In this document: piece by piece, positions 23,901-32,150 of the stretch | Position numbering within the stretch: the stretch's first letter is position 1 | Layout of the letters: every line of letters begins with the position of its first letter | Origin: Macrostomum hystrix | Lineage: Eukaryota; Platyhelminthes; Macrostomidae | NCBI GenBank assembly: GCA_950097015.1 | Contig: CATNEN010000024.1 | Location: 5,081,501-5,145,500, forward strand | DNA: 64,000 bases | Direction: 5' to 3' | The notes under the pieces: model-generated | The model's database searches: none | What the model saw: only the letters and a program-made list of their open reading frames with translations | Told to the model about the DNA's origin: nothing | Program-made: the position numbers and the translations under genes

Positions 23901-26049
23901 TGGTGCAGGGAGCCTTATAGCTGTGGTGCAGGGAGCCTTATAGCTGTGGTGCAGGGAGCCTTATAGCTGTGGTGTAGGGAGCCTTATAGCTGTGGTGTAG
24001 GGAGTGTTACATTTCCAATGCATAACTACGTCGACCGTCTGTCCGCAGCTGGCCGAGCTGACCAACAAATACTACCAGTTGGTGCCGCAGACCGGCTTCG
24101 AATTCGAAGCAATCGAGCCACTCCTGGCCCCTAATCAGCTTGACGCCCAGCTGGCATTTATCACTAATCTGGCTGAGCTGCAAACTGCCTGCCAGCTGCT
24201 GCTAGCTGCCGCTCACAGACGCCACTCGGTGCACCCGTTCGACTATGCCTACAGAGCTGCCGGCTGCGATATTAGCCCATTGGGAGAGGCCGACTGTATG
24301 GCGCAGGTTATCCTCAGGTAAGCGTTTTTCAAAACGGCCCTTTTAGGGGCTGGGCAAAACAAATCGGCATAGCAGATTTTCGGGGGTTGTTTGGCACGGC
24401 GGTCTAACGCGTTTGCCTCTCGCACCAAGGTCCCTGAGCTCGATTTCACGACAGATGTACACACCTGTGTGAGCGTGTGCCTTCGTACGGTATCTGTGTG
24501 CAGCAGAATTGCCTCCTCGCTGGCTGCGGGTCTAGTGTCACCAAATGATGTGACATTGCCCGCAGCCCTTCCGAAATTATTAGTTCTATCTATTGATCTC
24601 TCTATCGATCTACTAACTGCAGGTACATGAGCACCATGCCAGGCACTCGCGTCACCGGTATCTACGAGCTCTGCCGGCACGCCGATCTGGACGCCGCCGC
24701 CGCAGCCTCGGCCGCCGCTTCCGCCACCGCAGCGTCGACCTCCGCTATTCCGTTTGGCCAACGCAAACTGCTCTGGCACGGCACCTCTGTTGGCAATGCC
24801 CTGTCCATTCTGCATCACGGCCTTCTGCTGGCTCCGCCCTCGGTGTCCCGCGTCGGTCGCGCCTTCGGCCGCGGCGTCTACTTCGCCGATGTGTTCGCCA
24901 AGAGCGCCGCCTACTGTCGCAATGAGGCCGGCGTCGGGGCCGGAAGGCAGTGCCTTTTCGCCTTTCTGGCCGAGGTGGACCTCACTGACTGCCAGGTAAG
25001 CTGTTGCGTGCATCTCTATAAGTAACCTAAGTACTTCATTTCAGGAGTTGAAAACGGCCCTTTTTAGGGTAACAGATAAATGCTTATCAGCCTTACCCTA
25101 GGCTGTATATGCCGTAACCAGATATTACACTTCCCGGTAATACCATTGGGTTTAACAGTAGACAGAACACAGAGGGTATTTCAAATGCCCTCAAAAATGC
25201 AGAAATGCTTTTCCTTTTTTAAACCGATATGGACTCACCACAGAAGTTTATACAGAGCAATGTTACTTATTTCTGTCACCAGGGGTCTTCGGCAAGAATC
25301 GCTGAATATATCGATGTTGACTCGGACGGCTTTGAAAATTTGTAAAAAGCGGAAAATTTTGGAAAATTTTAAATACTTTAACGAAATACCAGGACGAAAT
25401 AGCTTGGTCGGTTAAGTGTTACAACACTGGCTTTTAATGCATCTGTCTCCTCATGAGTTCAACCTTCATTTAACCTAACAAATCATTACTCTGTTTCACC
25501 CTGTGCAAATCTGATAAAAATTCTCTCCCCTTTCCACAGGTGGAATGGCGCGGCACACTTCAAAAGGCCGACCAATCAGACGGAACCTTTCAAGACAGCG
25601 ACAATGACGACGAAGACGATGACGCCGAAGACAACGACAATGCCGGCCGTTCATCGGGCGCAGCCGACAATGATCCGCCGCCTGTACGTCACGTGATGGG
25701 CGCCAAAGTGCCCTCACCAACTGGCGACCTCCTGCTTCAGAGACTCGGCGGCGCTGTCGCTCCGCTGGGGGCGCTGACGCTGCCGAAGCCGCCGCCTGGC
25801 AAATTACTGCGCTACACCCACCTGCTGCTGCCCCACTCCGAGTACATTGTTAGCGATGAGTCGCGAGTTCGAATCCGCTACCTGGTCCGCTTCCGACTTG
25901 GCGGCCAACCCGACGGCGATGAAGACAATGCCGACGCCGCTGCTTCTGATGATGATGCTGATGACAGTCTGGAAGCGGGTGAACGCGATGCCGAAGACGT
26001 CGACGATGTAGCCGATCCTGATGACGGCGAGAGCGAAGACAGTGACTAA
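3396..26049 (+). CDS. Giant ankyrin-repeat/WGR poly(ADP-ribose) polymerase, PME-5-like (26 exons)
   Basis: Joined exons give 8190 nt, 2729 residues plus stop, with phase agreeing at every junction. The order is a basic N-terminus, a small Tudor/BAH-like segment, an acidic and K/E-rich region, ankyrin blocks, a WGR domain (~2133-2230), the PARP regulatory domain (~2245-2400) and the catalytic domain (~2410-2670) with an H-Y-E triad at about H2488, Y2522 and E2661. The family transfers ADP-ribose from NAD+ to proteins; ankyrins would bind partners and WGR often senses DNA ends or RNA. The block beginning YNPHSLG and the segment RSALHYAFVKIG resemble what I recall of the nematode protein PME-5, which is called tankyrase-like but differs from vertebrate tankyrases in having WGR and no SAM. 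A nuclear location is inferred. The start is the first ATG of an open exon followed by basic residues. Introns 2, 3, 5, 7-10, 13, 14, 16, 18, 19, 21 and 23 carry minisatellites. Confidence 0.88.
3828..4112 (+). mobile_element. tRNA-derived SINE, family A, copy 1 (PARP intron 1)
   Basis: The head reads GCTCGTTGTAGCTTAGTGCT, an A-box-like start, and GGTCGTGGGTTTGATTCCCG, a B-box, as in a degenerate tRNA gene. The body matches copy 2 at 12703-13005 over most of its length, including TGCATTGCTTCAGTTC and CAGTCCATGGACTG. The 3' end runs into ATT-rich triplets. SINEs are RNA polymerase III retroposons moved by LINE enzymes. Confidence 0.85.
4384..5137 (+). repeat. 20-bp minisatellite in PARP intron 2
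   Basis: Roughly 37 copies of TTCTAAAACTGAGGAGTCAT with GGAG/GGGC/GACGGC variants. One interruption near 4711-4748 contains a partial duplication of TCAAAT(A)ATG sequence. The array fills most of the intron. Confidence 0.95.
5936..6640 (+). repeat. 31-bp minisatellite in PARP intron 3
   Basis: About 22 copies of a unit containing CATCAGGTGTGTCAATTTTG, almost identical in the centre and diverging toward the 3' end (6460-6640), where units lose bases. Confidence 0.95.
6720..8934 (+). CDS. PARP exons 4-6: conserved block preceding the ankyrins
   Basis: Exons are 6720-6837, 6963-7361 and 8719-8934, residues ~364-608. Exon 5 carries the motif DTGVYNPHSLGLARIRRINV followed by SRGSREGNNAL, which I recognise as strongly like the nematode PME-5 group and not like vertebrate tankyrase. 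Exon 6 lacks an in-frame ATG and is easily missed; it reads FKYNRLFDKVFLVLRRGNRA and ends SKSAFTNKK. The two ends are clean AG and GT sites in phase 0. The function of this block is unknown. Confidence 0.8.
7425..8213 (+). repeat. 40-bp minisatellite in PARP intron 5
   Basis: About 20 copies of a unit containing CACGGAAGCCATAGCTCATC. Variants (CGGAAG versus CAAAAG, GCTCATT versus GATAATT) recur in patterns, suggesting multi-unit duplications. Confidence 0.95.
8214..8472 (+). repeat. 20-bp minisatellite adjoining the 40-bp array, PARP intron 5
   Basis: About 13 near-perfect copies of AGGTCATAGCTCATATTGAG. The unit looks derived from the neighbouring 40-mer (shared GAGAGGTCAT and ATAGCTCAT), so this is probably a younger expansion of a shortened unit. 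Confidence 0.95.
9019..11742 (+). CDS. PARP exons 7-10: first ankyrin repeat domain
   Basis: Exons are 9019-9625, 10189-10373, 10687-11103 and 11407-11742, residues ~609-1123. Ankyrin signatures are plain: VTPLHCAAINPNRAILDSLL, GWKLIHYAAANSD, GILALHVAAKCGRAEAVRLL, HTPLHLAASGGHASVLRVLV, LTALHLASGAGHLDCVRLLV, RRTPITLAVLNGHTQ, GNSLLHYAAAYGWYHCVRLL and NTLLHMLAAN. Exon 7 has an Ala-rich and acidic loop inserted between repeats (about 9310-9500), probably a surface loop. Confidence 0.85.
9700..10085 (+). repeat. 20/40-bp dimeric minisatellite in PARP intron 7
   Basis: Alternating 20-mers CTGAAGCTGATGTGGTTATC and a CTGAATCTTATCTGGTTATC type give a 40-bp higher unit; the last copies change to CCAAAATCTGTTGTGG-type units. 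Confidence 0.92.
10480..10675 (+). repeat. 23-bp minisatellite in PARP intron 8
   Basis: About eight copies of CCTGACCCAAGCATTAGTCA plus AGAT, some shortened by loss of the AGTCAGAT part. It ends 12 bp before the exon 9 acceptor. Confidence 0.9.
11150..11400 (+). repeat. 20-bp minisatellite in PARP intron 9
   Basis: About twelve copies of TGACAGTCTGGTGCCATTCT. It reaches to within a few bases of the exon 10 acceptor, so the last unit supplies part of the pyrimidine tract. Confidence 0.93.
11815..12245 (+). repeat. 35-bp G-rich minisatellite in PARP intron 10
   Basis: About twelve copies of a G-rich unit containing GGTGGTGATTGGGGTGGGTG. Two unit types (GATAGACC and GATTGACC) alternate, giving a 70-bp higher-order period. 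Confidence 0.93.
12340..16883 (+). CDS. PARP exons 11-16: second ankyrin repeat domain
   Basis: Exons are 12340-12471, 12568-12670, 13105-13758, 15568-15839, 16489-16565 and 16643-16883, residues ~1124-1616. Visible repeats include GIKFIKLLLDLGADPG, AVRILVRAGADVSA, TVKLLLENGAPLSA, NTALHLLAC, GRTALHLAVNYSHLSG, NRSALHYAFVKIG, GATPMHYAASRGAAVS and GNTPLTLAALSGHQ. The start of exon 11 is the least certain junction: AG at 12338-12339 keeps phase 0, whereas the better-looking CAG at 12288-12290 would shift the frame. A SINE lies in the intron between exons 12 and 13. Confidence 0.75.
12703..13005 (+). mobile_element. tRNA-derived SINE, family A, copy 2 (PARP intron 12)
   Basis: The best preserved copy. 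It has an A-box-like TTGTAGCCTTGTGGTTGGAG, a B-box in GGGGGTTCGATTCCTGACTC, the AAGACACTTAACTCTGCATT body segment and an AT-rich tail. The body resembles the conserved central domains described for several invertebrate SINEs; that family placement is from memory. Confidence 0.88.
13926..15545 (+). repeat. 20-bp minisatellite in PARP intron 13 (about 81 copies)
   Basis: The unit is AACTGGTCATGCAATCATAT with point variants (AGTCAT, ACAATC, GCTATC, CACTGG). Patterns of variants recur: the run at 14101-14220 is repeated at 14941-15060, and blocks at 15181-15300 reappear 120 bp later, so multi-unit blocks have been copied. Confidence 0.96.
15865..16345 (+). repeat. 26-bp minisatellite in PARP intron 14
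   Basis: About 18 copies of a unit containing TTTGGATAATCCCATCTAGC followed by CTGTTA, CTCTCA or CAGTTA. Confidence 0.94.
17215..17905 (+). repeat. 27-bp minisatellite in PARP intron 16
   Basis: About 25 copies of a unit containing AAATCCAGTAAGGAATATCC plus CTGACGG/CTGAGGG. The unit length is a multiple of three and stop-free on both strands, which makes long spurious open frames. Confidence 0.94.
17967..20733 (+). CDS. PARP exons 17-19: third ankyrin block
   Basis: Exons are 17967-18119, 18225-18439 and 20163-20733, residues ~1617-1929. Repeats include GLPITYACLRGHYSLAQELL, then SVTPLFTAIYRHDFRLAKAM and GRTPLMECARFNDEDLVRLM. Exon 19 ends in a long acidic tail (about 20590-20733) rich in D, E, S and G, a probable flexible linker before the WGR region. 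The large intron between exons 18 and 19 is almost entirely a 24-bp minisatellite that begins within about 10 bp of the donor site. Confidence 0.8.
18447..20130 (+). repeat. 24-bp minisatellite in PARP intron 18 (about 70 copies)
   Basis: The unit is GATGAGATGCCTGTCAGAGT plus ACTG/ACAG. It is open in several frames on both strands, explaining spurious proteins of up to about 650 residues. It begins right after the exon 18 donor (18440) and stops about 30 bp before the exon 19 acceptor. Confidence 0.96.
20765..20865 (+). repeat. Short ~18-bp tandem repeat in PARP intron 19
   Basis: Five or so diverged copies of CCTCCCCTAGCAACCGAC occupy most of this short intron. Confidence 0.85.
20916..23564 (+). 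CDS. PARP exons 20-23: basic linker, WGR domain, start of regulatory domain
   Basis: Exons are 20916-21647, 22325-22639, 23273-23394 and 23483-23564, residues ~1930-2346. A K/R-rich stretch (SNKKAKPKKPRLRRQR) opens the block. The WGR domain starts near VAKVELLWDERF and continues in exon 21 with NFYLLFTCWGRIGDAGQYQT, containing the WGR core, then a helix EAVKEFEKVFRSKTGNKW. Exons 22-23 (MLIRSFALCSGEEGRLAFG, then a K-rich helix) resemble the N-terminal part of the PARP regulatory domain. The donor of exon 21 at 22640 was chosen because it restores the fold; the downstream open frame is minisatellite. Confidence 0.8.
21755..22232 (+). repeat. Three successive short-unit arrays in PARP intron 20
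   Basis: Going 3': TTCATTTAG units (21755-21815), pyrimidine-rich CTCACCCTGCCCCT units of about 14 bp (21822-22075), and 14-bp TCACTCTCAGCTTA units (22105-22232). All are C/T-rich on the coding strand. Confidence 0.9.
22670..23125 (+). repeat. 31-bp minisatellite in PARP intron 21
   Basis: About 15 copies of a unit containing CCCGTTGTACCCTCCCCTGT then ACCTCTGCCAG. It starts about 30 bp past the exon 21 donor. Confidence 0.94.
23590..24005 (+). repeat. 23-bp minisatellite with a unit switch, PARP intron 23
   Basis: About nine copies of GGGTCACAGTTGTGGTGTAG plus GGA, then, through transitional units near 23790-23835, about eight copies of GAGCCTTATAGCTGTGGTGC plus AGG. The 23-bp period is kept across the change. 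Confidence 0.93.
24049..26049 (+). CDS. PARP exons 24-26: regulatory and catalytic domains with H-Y-E triad
   Basis: Exons are 24049-24317, 24623-24995 and 25540-26049, residues ~2347-2729. Exon 24 has the regulatory-domain motif TNKYYQLVPQTGF. Exon 25 has LWHGTS (His 2488, NAD contact) and GRGVYFADVFAKSAAYC (Tyr 2522); exon 26 has HSEYIVSD (catalytic Glu 2661). The intact triad predicts chain-forming activity. Two insertions are unusual: an Ala-rich run before the His motif (about 24685-24745) and an acidic stretch between the Tyr and Glu motifs (about 25585-25680). The protein ends in a D/E-rich tail of about 45 residues. Confidence 0.88.
24376..24570 (+). mobile_element. tRNA-derived SINE, family B, copy 1 (PARP intron 24)
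   Basis: The head GGCACGGCGGTCTAACGCGT resembles the A box and D arm of a leucine/serine-type tRNA, with CTGAGCTCGATTTCAC as B box. The body shares GATGTACACACCTGTGTGAG and AGAATTGCCTCCTCGCTGGC with copy 2. It is shorter than copy 2 by a deletion in the middle. Confidence 0.8.
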
Positions 26050-26929
26050 CTGGCTTTTTTAATCTATTCATACTCGTATCTAGACTTGGATTTACATGAA
26101 AATGCTAGCCAATAGTTAAATAAAAATGTAGTTTTCTCTCATCCTTATCTTGTTCTATTTATAATCTGGGCGAAACTATTTCGCTGATTTATTCTGAATT
26201 TACCAACATCATATCAAATCTGTTATTATTCATTTCTAAACTGTTTGTCTTTGCCTTAACAATCTGAATTAATTGTGTAACTTGTAGTAAGAGTAACATG
26301 TTTTCTAGGAAAATGTTTTCACTACAAATAATTTTTCTATTCACGAAGATGCGGCCCCTGCTACTATCCATAGTAGTATAGCACCCAACTTAAACTACTT
26401 TTATTGTTTATTGATTTACATTTTTTACTCCAACTTTTTCCTCTATTTAATCGCGCGCTATGCTACTTGTACTCACTAATAAGTAGTAATTTATTTGACC
26501 CTCGTTTTTCATATTTTAATAGATGTTAGGAACCAATGACATTCCCTGAAGTGTCACTGCTTAAAATTGATTTCATTTTCATTATTTGGCTTTCTAAATA
26601 TATAAATTCTTTTATTTCGATCAGTGCCTCAATCGTGAATGCTGTTTGACAATACTGTTCACTTTTCTAATTAATTTATATTTAGCTTATTGCACTACAG
26701 TTTTAGCCTTGCTGCATCACAATTTTGACATTGCTTTATGCACCTGATTTCATTTTGTTTTTTTTTTGTTTTCAAAATATAGATTTTCACAGGCGTGTCG
26801 CCGTGCCCTTGACCTTTGTTTACCTTTTTATCCTTAATTGCTAGCTGCTGTTCTTTGTTGTCTGTGTTTTCTTCTCTTATCCGTTTTATAGTGACTATAT
26901 TGTTTACTCATTTTTCATTATCTGACCCC
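26050..26929. other. 3' region of PARP gene and AT-rich spacer
   Basis: AT-rich non-coding DNA after the PARP stop with poly(T) runs. Apart from the AATAAA at 26119 I see no feature. Confidence 0.6.
26119..26124 (+). promoter_or_regulatory. AATAAA poly(A) signal of the PARP gene
   Basis: AATAAA lies 70 bp past the PARP stop codon in AT-rich DNA, the usual position for a cleavage signal. Confidence 0.6.
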
Positions 26930-28495
26930 TTTGCCTCTGGTCTGCTGGCTGGCATTTGACCCCTCTGCCTCTGGTCTGCTGGCTGGCATTTGACTGCCTC
27001 TGGTCTGCTGGCTGGCATTTGACCCCTCTGCCTCTGGTCTGCTGGCTGGCATTTGACCCCTCTGCCTCTGGTCTGCTGGCTGGCATTTGACTGCCTCTGG
27101 TCTGCTGGCTGGCATTTGACCCCTCTGCCTCTGGTCTGCTGGCTGGCATTTGACTGCCTCTGGTCTGCTGGCCTTTGACTCCTCTGCCTCTGGTCTGCTG
27201 GCTGGCATTTGACCCCCTCTGCCTTTGGTCTGCTGGCCTTTGACCCCTCTGCCTGTGGTCTGCTGGCTGGCATTTGACCCCTCTGCCTCTGGTCTGCTGG
27301 CCTTTGACCCCTCTGCCTTTGGTCTGCTGGCCTTTGACCCCTCTGCCTTTGGTCTGCTGGCCTTTGACCCCTCTGCCTCTGGTCTGCTGGCCTTTGACCC
27401 CTCTGCCTTTGGTCTGCTGGCCTTTGACCCCTCTGCCTTTGGTCTGCTGGCCTTTGACACCTCTCCCTCTGGTCTGCTGGCCTTTGACACCTCTCCCTCT
27501 GGTCTGCTGGCCTTTGACACCTCTCCCTCTGGTCTGTTGGCCTTTGACACCTCTCCCTCTGGTCTGTTGGCCTTTGACACCTCTCCCTCTGGTCTGTTGG
27601 CCTTTGACACCTCTCCCTCTGGTCTGTTGGCCTTTGACACCTCTCCCTCTGGTCTGCTGGCCTTTGACACCTCTCCCTCTGGTCTGTTGGCCTTTGACAC
27701 CTCTCCCTCTGGTCTGTTGGCCTTTGACACCTCTCCCTCTGGTCTGTTGGCCTTTGACACCTCTCCCTCTGGTCTGCTGGCCTTTGACACCTCTCCCTCT
27801 GGTCTGCTGGCCTTTGACACCTCTCCCTCTGGTCTGTTGGCCTTTGACACCTCTCCCTCTGGTCTGTTGGCCTTTGACACCTCTCCCTCTGGTCTGCTGG
27901 CCTTTGACACCTCTCCCTCTGGTCTGCTGGCCTTTGACACCTCTCCCTCTGGTCTGTTGGCCTTTGACACCTCTCCCTCTGGTCTGCTGGCCTTTGACAC
28001 CTCTCCCTCTGGTCTGCTGGCCTTTGACACCTCTCCCTCTGGTCTGCTGGCCTTTGACACCTCTCCCTCTGGTCTGCTGGCCTTTGACACCTCTCCCTCT
28101 GGTCTGTTGGCCTTTGACACCTCTCCCTCTGGTCTGTTGGCCTTTGACACCTCTCCCTCTGGTCTGCTGGCCTTTGACACCTCTCCCTCTGGTCTGCTGG
28201 CCTTTGACCCCCTCGGCCTCTGGTCTGCTGGCCTTTGACACCTCTCCCTCTGGTCTGTTGGCCTTTGACACCTCTCCCTCTGGTCTGCTGGCCTTTGACA
28301 CCTCTCCCTCTGGTCTGTTGGCCTTTGACACCTCTCCCTCTGGTCTGTTGGCCTTTGACACCTCTCCCTCTGGTCTGTTGGCCTTTGACACCTCTCCCTC
28401 TGGTCTGTTGGCCTTTGACACCTCTCCCTCTGGTCTGTTGGCCTTTGACACCTCTCCCTCTGGTCTGCTGGCCTTTGACACCTCTCCCTCTGGTG
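26930..28495. repeat. 30-bp minisatellite (about 52 copies), intergenic
   Basis: The unit contains CCTCTCCCTCTGGTCTGCTG plus GCCTTTGACA. The left part (26930-27465) carries longer or variant units (GGCTGGCATTTGACC); the right part is nearly homogeneous. Being a multiple of three and stop-free, it produces open frames of 337-556 codons on both strands that are not genes. Confidence 0.96.
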
Positions 28496-28499
28496 TTGT

Positions 28500-29030
28500 G
28501 TCTTGTCTCTAAAGTGCACTAAAAGCCTTAAAACACACTTAGTCACATGGTCTGTCGCGCTGTTTATTCGCATGCTGTTGTGTGCCATTTTGAATTTGGC
28601 CTAGTTCAAAGCGGCACCCAATAAACCCGACTAAAGTAGCACTAATGTGCGAACAATTTCAAGCATAGAAATAAATAAATAAAATATTTAAATATCTCTA
28701 TGTGTGTTCTGTCTTTTACTTTTAGCCAACCAATTGGCGCGCTCTATTGGGGCCAGGGATGGGGTTGGCCGATTGCACATATTTTATTATAGCCAGCTCA
28801 CAGACTGTGCACAATATCTGTCCATATCTGTTCAAGTAGGTAGCGATATCTGATAGTATACGAACTACCAGCAGCGTAAGTTAAAACAATTGACTATACT
28901 TATTCAACCTTGAAGCATTTCATGTGTCTGCTGCCTCTGTTAAGCTGACTTGCTGTTGGATCATGCCATTGCGATTTAGTGTCACCCACAAATTCATTAT
29001 ATCTCCTATCTCTCATATCCCTTGCTCCAC
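28500..29030. other. Unique intergenic stretch between two arrays
   Basis: Non-coding; contains CCAATTGG followed by ATTGG around 28730-28755, i.e. two CCAAT-box-like motifs in opposite orientation, and AATAAATAAATAAA around 28670. No gene is recognisable. Confidence 0.45.
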
Positions 29031-31365
29031 TCTCACCACCATCTCCCTCCTCTCCCGTGTCCCCTATCTCCCTCCTCTCCCGTGTCCCCTATCTCCCTCC
29101 TTTCCCGTGTCTCCTATCTCCCTCCTCTCCCGTGTCCCCTATCTCCCTCCTCTCCCGTGTCCCCTATCTCCCTCCTCTCCCGTGTCCCCTATCTCCCTCC
29201 TTTCCCGTGTCTCCTATCTCCCTCCTCTCCCGTGTCCCCTATCTCCCTCCTTTCCCGTGTCTCCTATCTCCCTCCTCTCCCGTGTCCCCTATCTCCCTCC
29301 TTTCCCGTGTCTCCTATCTCCCTCCTCTCCCGTATCCCCTATCTCCCTCCTCTCCCGTGTCCCCTATCTCCCTCCTTTCCCGTGTCTCCTATCTCCCTCC
29401 TCTCCCGTATCCCCTATCTCCCTCCTCTCCCGTGTCCCCTATCTCCCTCCTTTCCCGTGTCTCCTATCTCCCTCCTCTCCCGTGTCCCCTATCTCCCTCC
29501 TTTCCCGTGTCTCCTATCTCCCTCCTCTCCCGTGTCCCCTATCTCCCTCCTTTCCCGTGTCTCCTATCTCCCTCCTCTCCCGTGTCTCCTATCTCCCTCC
29601 TCTCCCGTGTCCCCTATCTCCCTCCTTTCCCGTGTCTCCTATCTCCCTCCTCTCCCGTATCTCCTATCTCCCTCCTTTCCCGTGTCTCCTATCTCCCTCC
29701 TCTCCTGTGTCCCCTATCTCCCTCCTCTCCCGTGTCTCCTATCTCCCTCCTCTCCTGTGTCCCCTATCTCCCTCCTCTCCCGTGTCCCCTATCTCCCTCC
29801 TCTCCCGTGTCCCCTATCTCCCTCCTCTCCCGTGTCCCCTATCTCCCTCCTTTCCCGTGTCTCCTATCTCCCTCCTCTCCCGTGTCCCCTATCTCCCTCC
29901 TCTCCCGTGTCCCCTATCTCCCTCCTCTCCCGTGTCCCCTATCTCCCTCCTTTCCCGTGTCCCCTATCTCCCTCCTCTCCCGTGTCCCCTATCTCCCTCC
30001 TTTCCCGTGTCTCCTATCTCCCTCCTCTCCCGTGTCCCCTATCTCCCTCCTCTCCCGTGTCCCCTATCTCCCTCCTTTCCCGTGTCTCCTATCTCCCTCC
30101 TCTCCCGTGTCCCCTATCTCCCTCCTCTCCCGTGTCCCCTATCTCCCTCCTCTCCCGTGTCCCCTATCTCCCTCCTCTCCCGTGTCTCCTATCTCCCTCC
30201 TCTCCCGTGTCCCCTATCTCCCTCCTCTCCCGTGTCCCCTATCTCCCTCCTCTCCCGTGTCCCCTATCTCCCTCCTCTCCCGTGTCTCCTATCTCCCTCC
30301 TCTCCCGTGTCCCCTATCTCCCTCCTTTCCTGTGTCCCCTATCTCCCTCCTCTCCCGTGTCCCCTATCTCCCTCCTCTCCCGTGTCTCCTATCTCCCTCC
30401 TCTCCCGTGTCCCCTATCTCCCTCCTCTCCCGTGTCCCCTATCTCCCTCCTCTCCCGTGTCTCCTATCTCCCTCCTCTCCCGTGTCTCCTATCTCCCTCC
30501 TCTCCCGTGTCCCCTATCTCCCTCCTCTCCCGTGTCCCCTATCTCCCTTCTTTCCTGTGTCCCCTATCTCCCTCCTTTCCCGTGTTCCCTATCTCCCTCC
30601 TTTCCCGTGTCTCCTATCTCCCTCCTTTCCCGTGTCCCCTATCTCCCTCCTCTCCCGTGTCTCCTATCTCCCTCCTCTCCCGTGTCTCCTATCTCCCTCC
30701 TCTCCCGTGTCCCCTATCTCCCTCCTCTCCCGTGTCTCCTATCTCCCTCCTCTCCCGTGTCTCCTATCTCCCTCCTCTCCCGTGTCCCCTATCTCCCTCC
30801 TCTCCCGTGTCTCCTATCTCCCTCCTCTCCCGTGTCCCCTATCTCCCTCCTCTCCCGTGTCTCCTATCTCCCTCCTCTCCCGTGTCTCCTATCTCCCTCC
30901 TCTCCCGTGTCCCCTATCTCCCTCCTCTCCCGTGTCCCCTATCTCCCTTCTTTCCTGTGTCCCCTATCTCCCTCCTTTCCCGTGTTCCCTATCTCCCTCC
31001 TTTCCCGTGTCTCCTATCTCCCTCCTTTCCCGTGTCCCCTATCTCCCTCCTTTCCCGTGTCTCCTATCTCCCTCCTCTCCCGTATCCCCTATCTCCCTCC
31101 TTTCCCGTGTCCCCTATCTCCCTCCTCTCCCGTGTCCCCTATCTCCCTCCTCTCCCGTGTCCCCTATCTCCCTTCTTTCCTGTGTCCCCTATCTCCCTCC
31201 TTTCCCGTGTCTCCTATCTCCCTCCTCTCCCGTATCCCCTATCTCCCTCCTTTCCCGTGTCTCCTATCTCCCTCCTTTCCCGTGTCTCCTATCTCCCTCC
31301 TTTCCCGTGTCCCCTATCTCCCATCTCCCTCCTCTTTCGTGTCCCCTATCTCCCTTCTCTCTCGT
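29030..31365. repeat. 25-bp pyrimidine-rich minisatellite (about 93 copies), intergenic
   Basis: The unit is CTCCCGTGTCCCCTATCTCC plus CTCCT. Because 25 is not a multiple of three and the unit lacks stops on this strand, all three forward frames stay open for over 800 codons and encode the same cyclic peptide. Variants CTCTCC/TTTCC and CCCCT/CTCCT form repeated multi-unit patterns. Confidence 0.96.
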
Positions 31366-31810
31366 ATACGAAGCGGAGGTCATGTGTTAGCAGAAACAGC
31401 CTAGCTACTATTTCCTGCATGTTCTTATCTTGTCTAGGGGTGTATATAGATTAGTGCAATTTGCATCACTGCTTGGAGTGCTAAGCTGCTAGCTAACGGT
31501 GGAAACTCCACCTGCATGCTGCAGTTTAAGTGGATAGCCAAGTAATTTAGTACTGATAATGAATTCGCATTTCCTTTCCTGACTGCCAACACGTCTCCTA
31601 TTAGGCTCGATGCGCAGATAAGCTAGCGCGTGCTGGACCAGGTGAACACACTCGCAAACATTCGCCACGTGAATTTCTGAAGTTGCTTAGTGGACAAATT
31701 AAGCTCTCTCTGTTGATTAATAAACTACCGTAGCAAATATTTACTTCATCTCATAAATCAAAATTGAATAAATTGATTTCAATTCAATCAATTGCACGAT
31801 CCAATGGATT
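31366..31810. other. Unique intergenic spacer
   Basis: Non-coding DNA between two arrays; only short AT-rich runs (AATTGATTTCAATTCAATCA-like) are seen. Confidence 0.45.
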
Positions 31811-31814
31811 GAAT

Positions 31815-32150
31815 AGAATGGATTTCTAATCTATCCCATGGATGGAGGAATAGAATGGATTTCTAATCTATCCCATGGATGGAGGAATAGAATGGATTGC
31901 TAATCTATCCCATGGATGGAGGAATAGAATGGATTGCTAATCTATCCCATGGATGGAGGAATAGAATGGATTGCTAATCTATCCCATAGATGAAGGAATA
32001 GAATGGACTGCTAATCTATCCCATGGATGAAGGAATAGAATGGATTGCTAATCTATCCCATGGATGAAGGAATAGAATGGATTGCTAATCTATCTCATAG
32101 ATGAATGAATATAATGGATTGCTAATCTATCCCATGGATGAAGGAATAGA
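31815..32150. repeat. 37-bp minisatellite upstream of the ANKS1-like gene
   Basis: About nine copies of a unit containing AATCTATCCCATGGATGGAG then GAATAGAATGGATTG. Confidence 0.93.

Noticed and set aside
26904-28588. Open frames of 337-556 codons on both strands
   Set aside because: Product of the 30-bp minisatellite; repetitive peptides with no homology.
28924-31454. Three overlapping forward open frames of over 800 codons
   Set aside because: A 25-bp stop-free unit opens all three frames with the same cyclic peptide. Not protein-coding.
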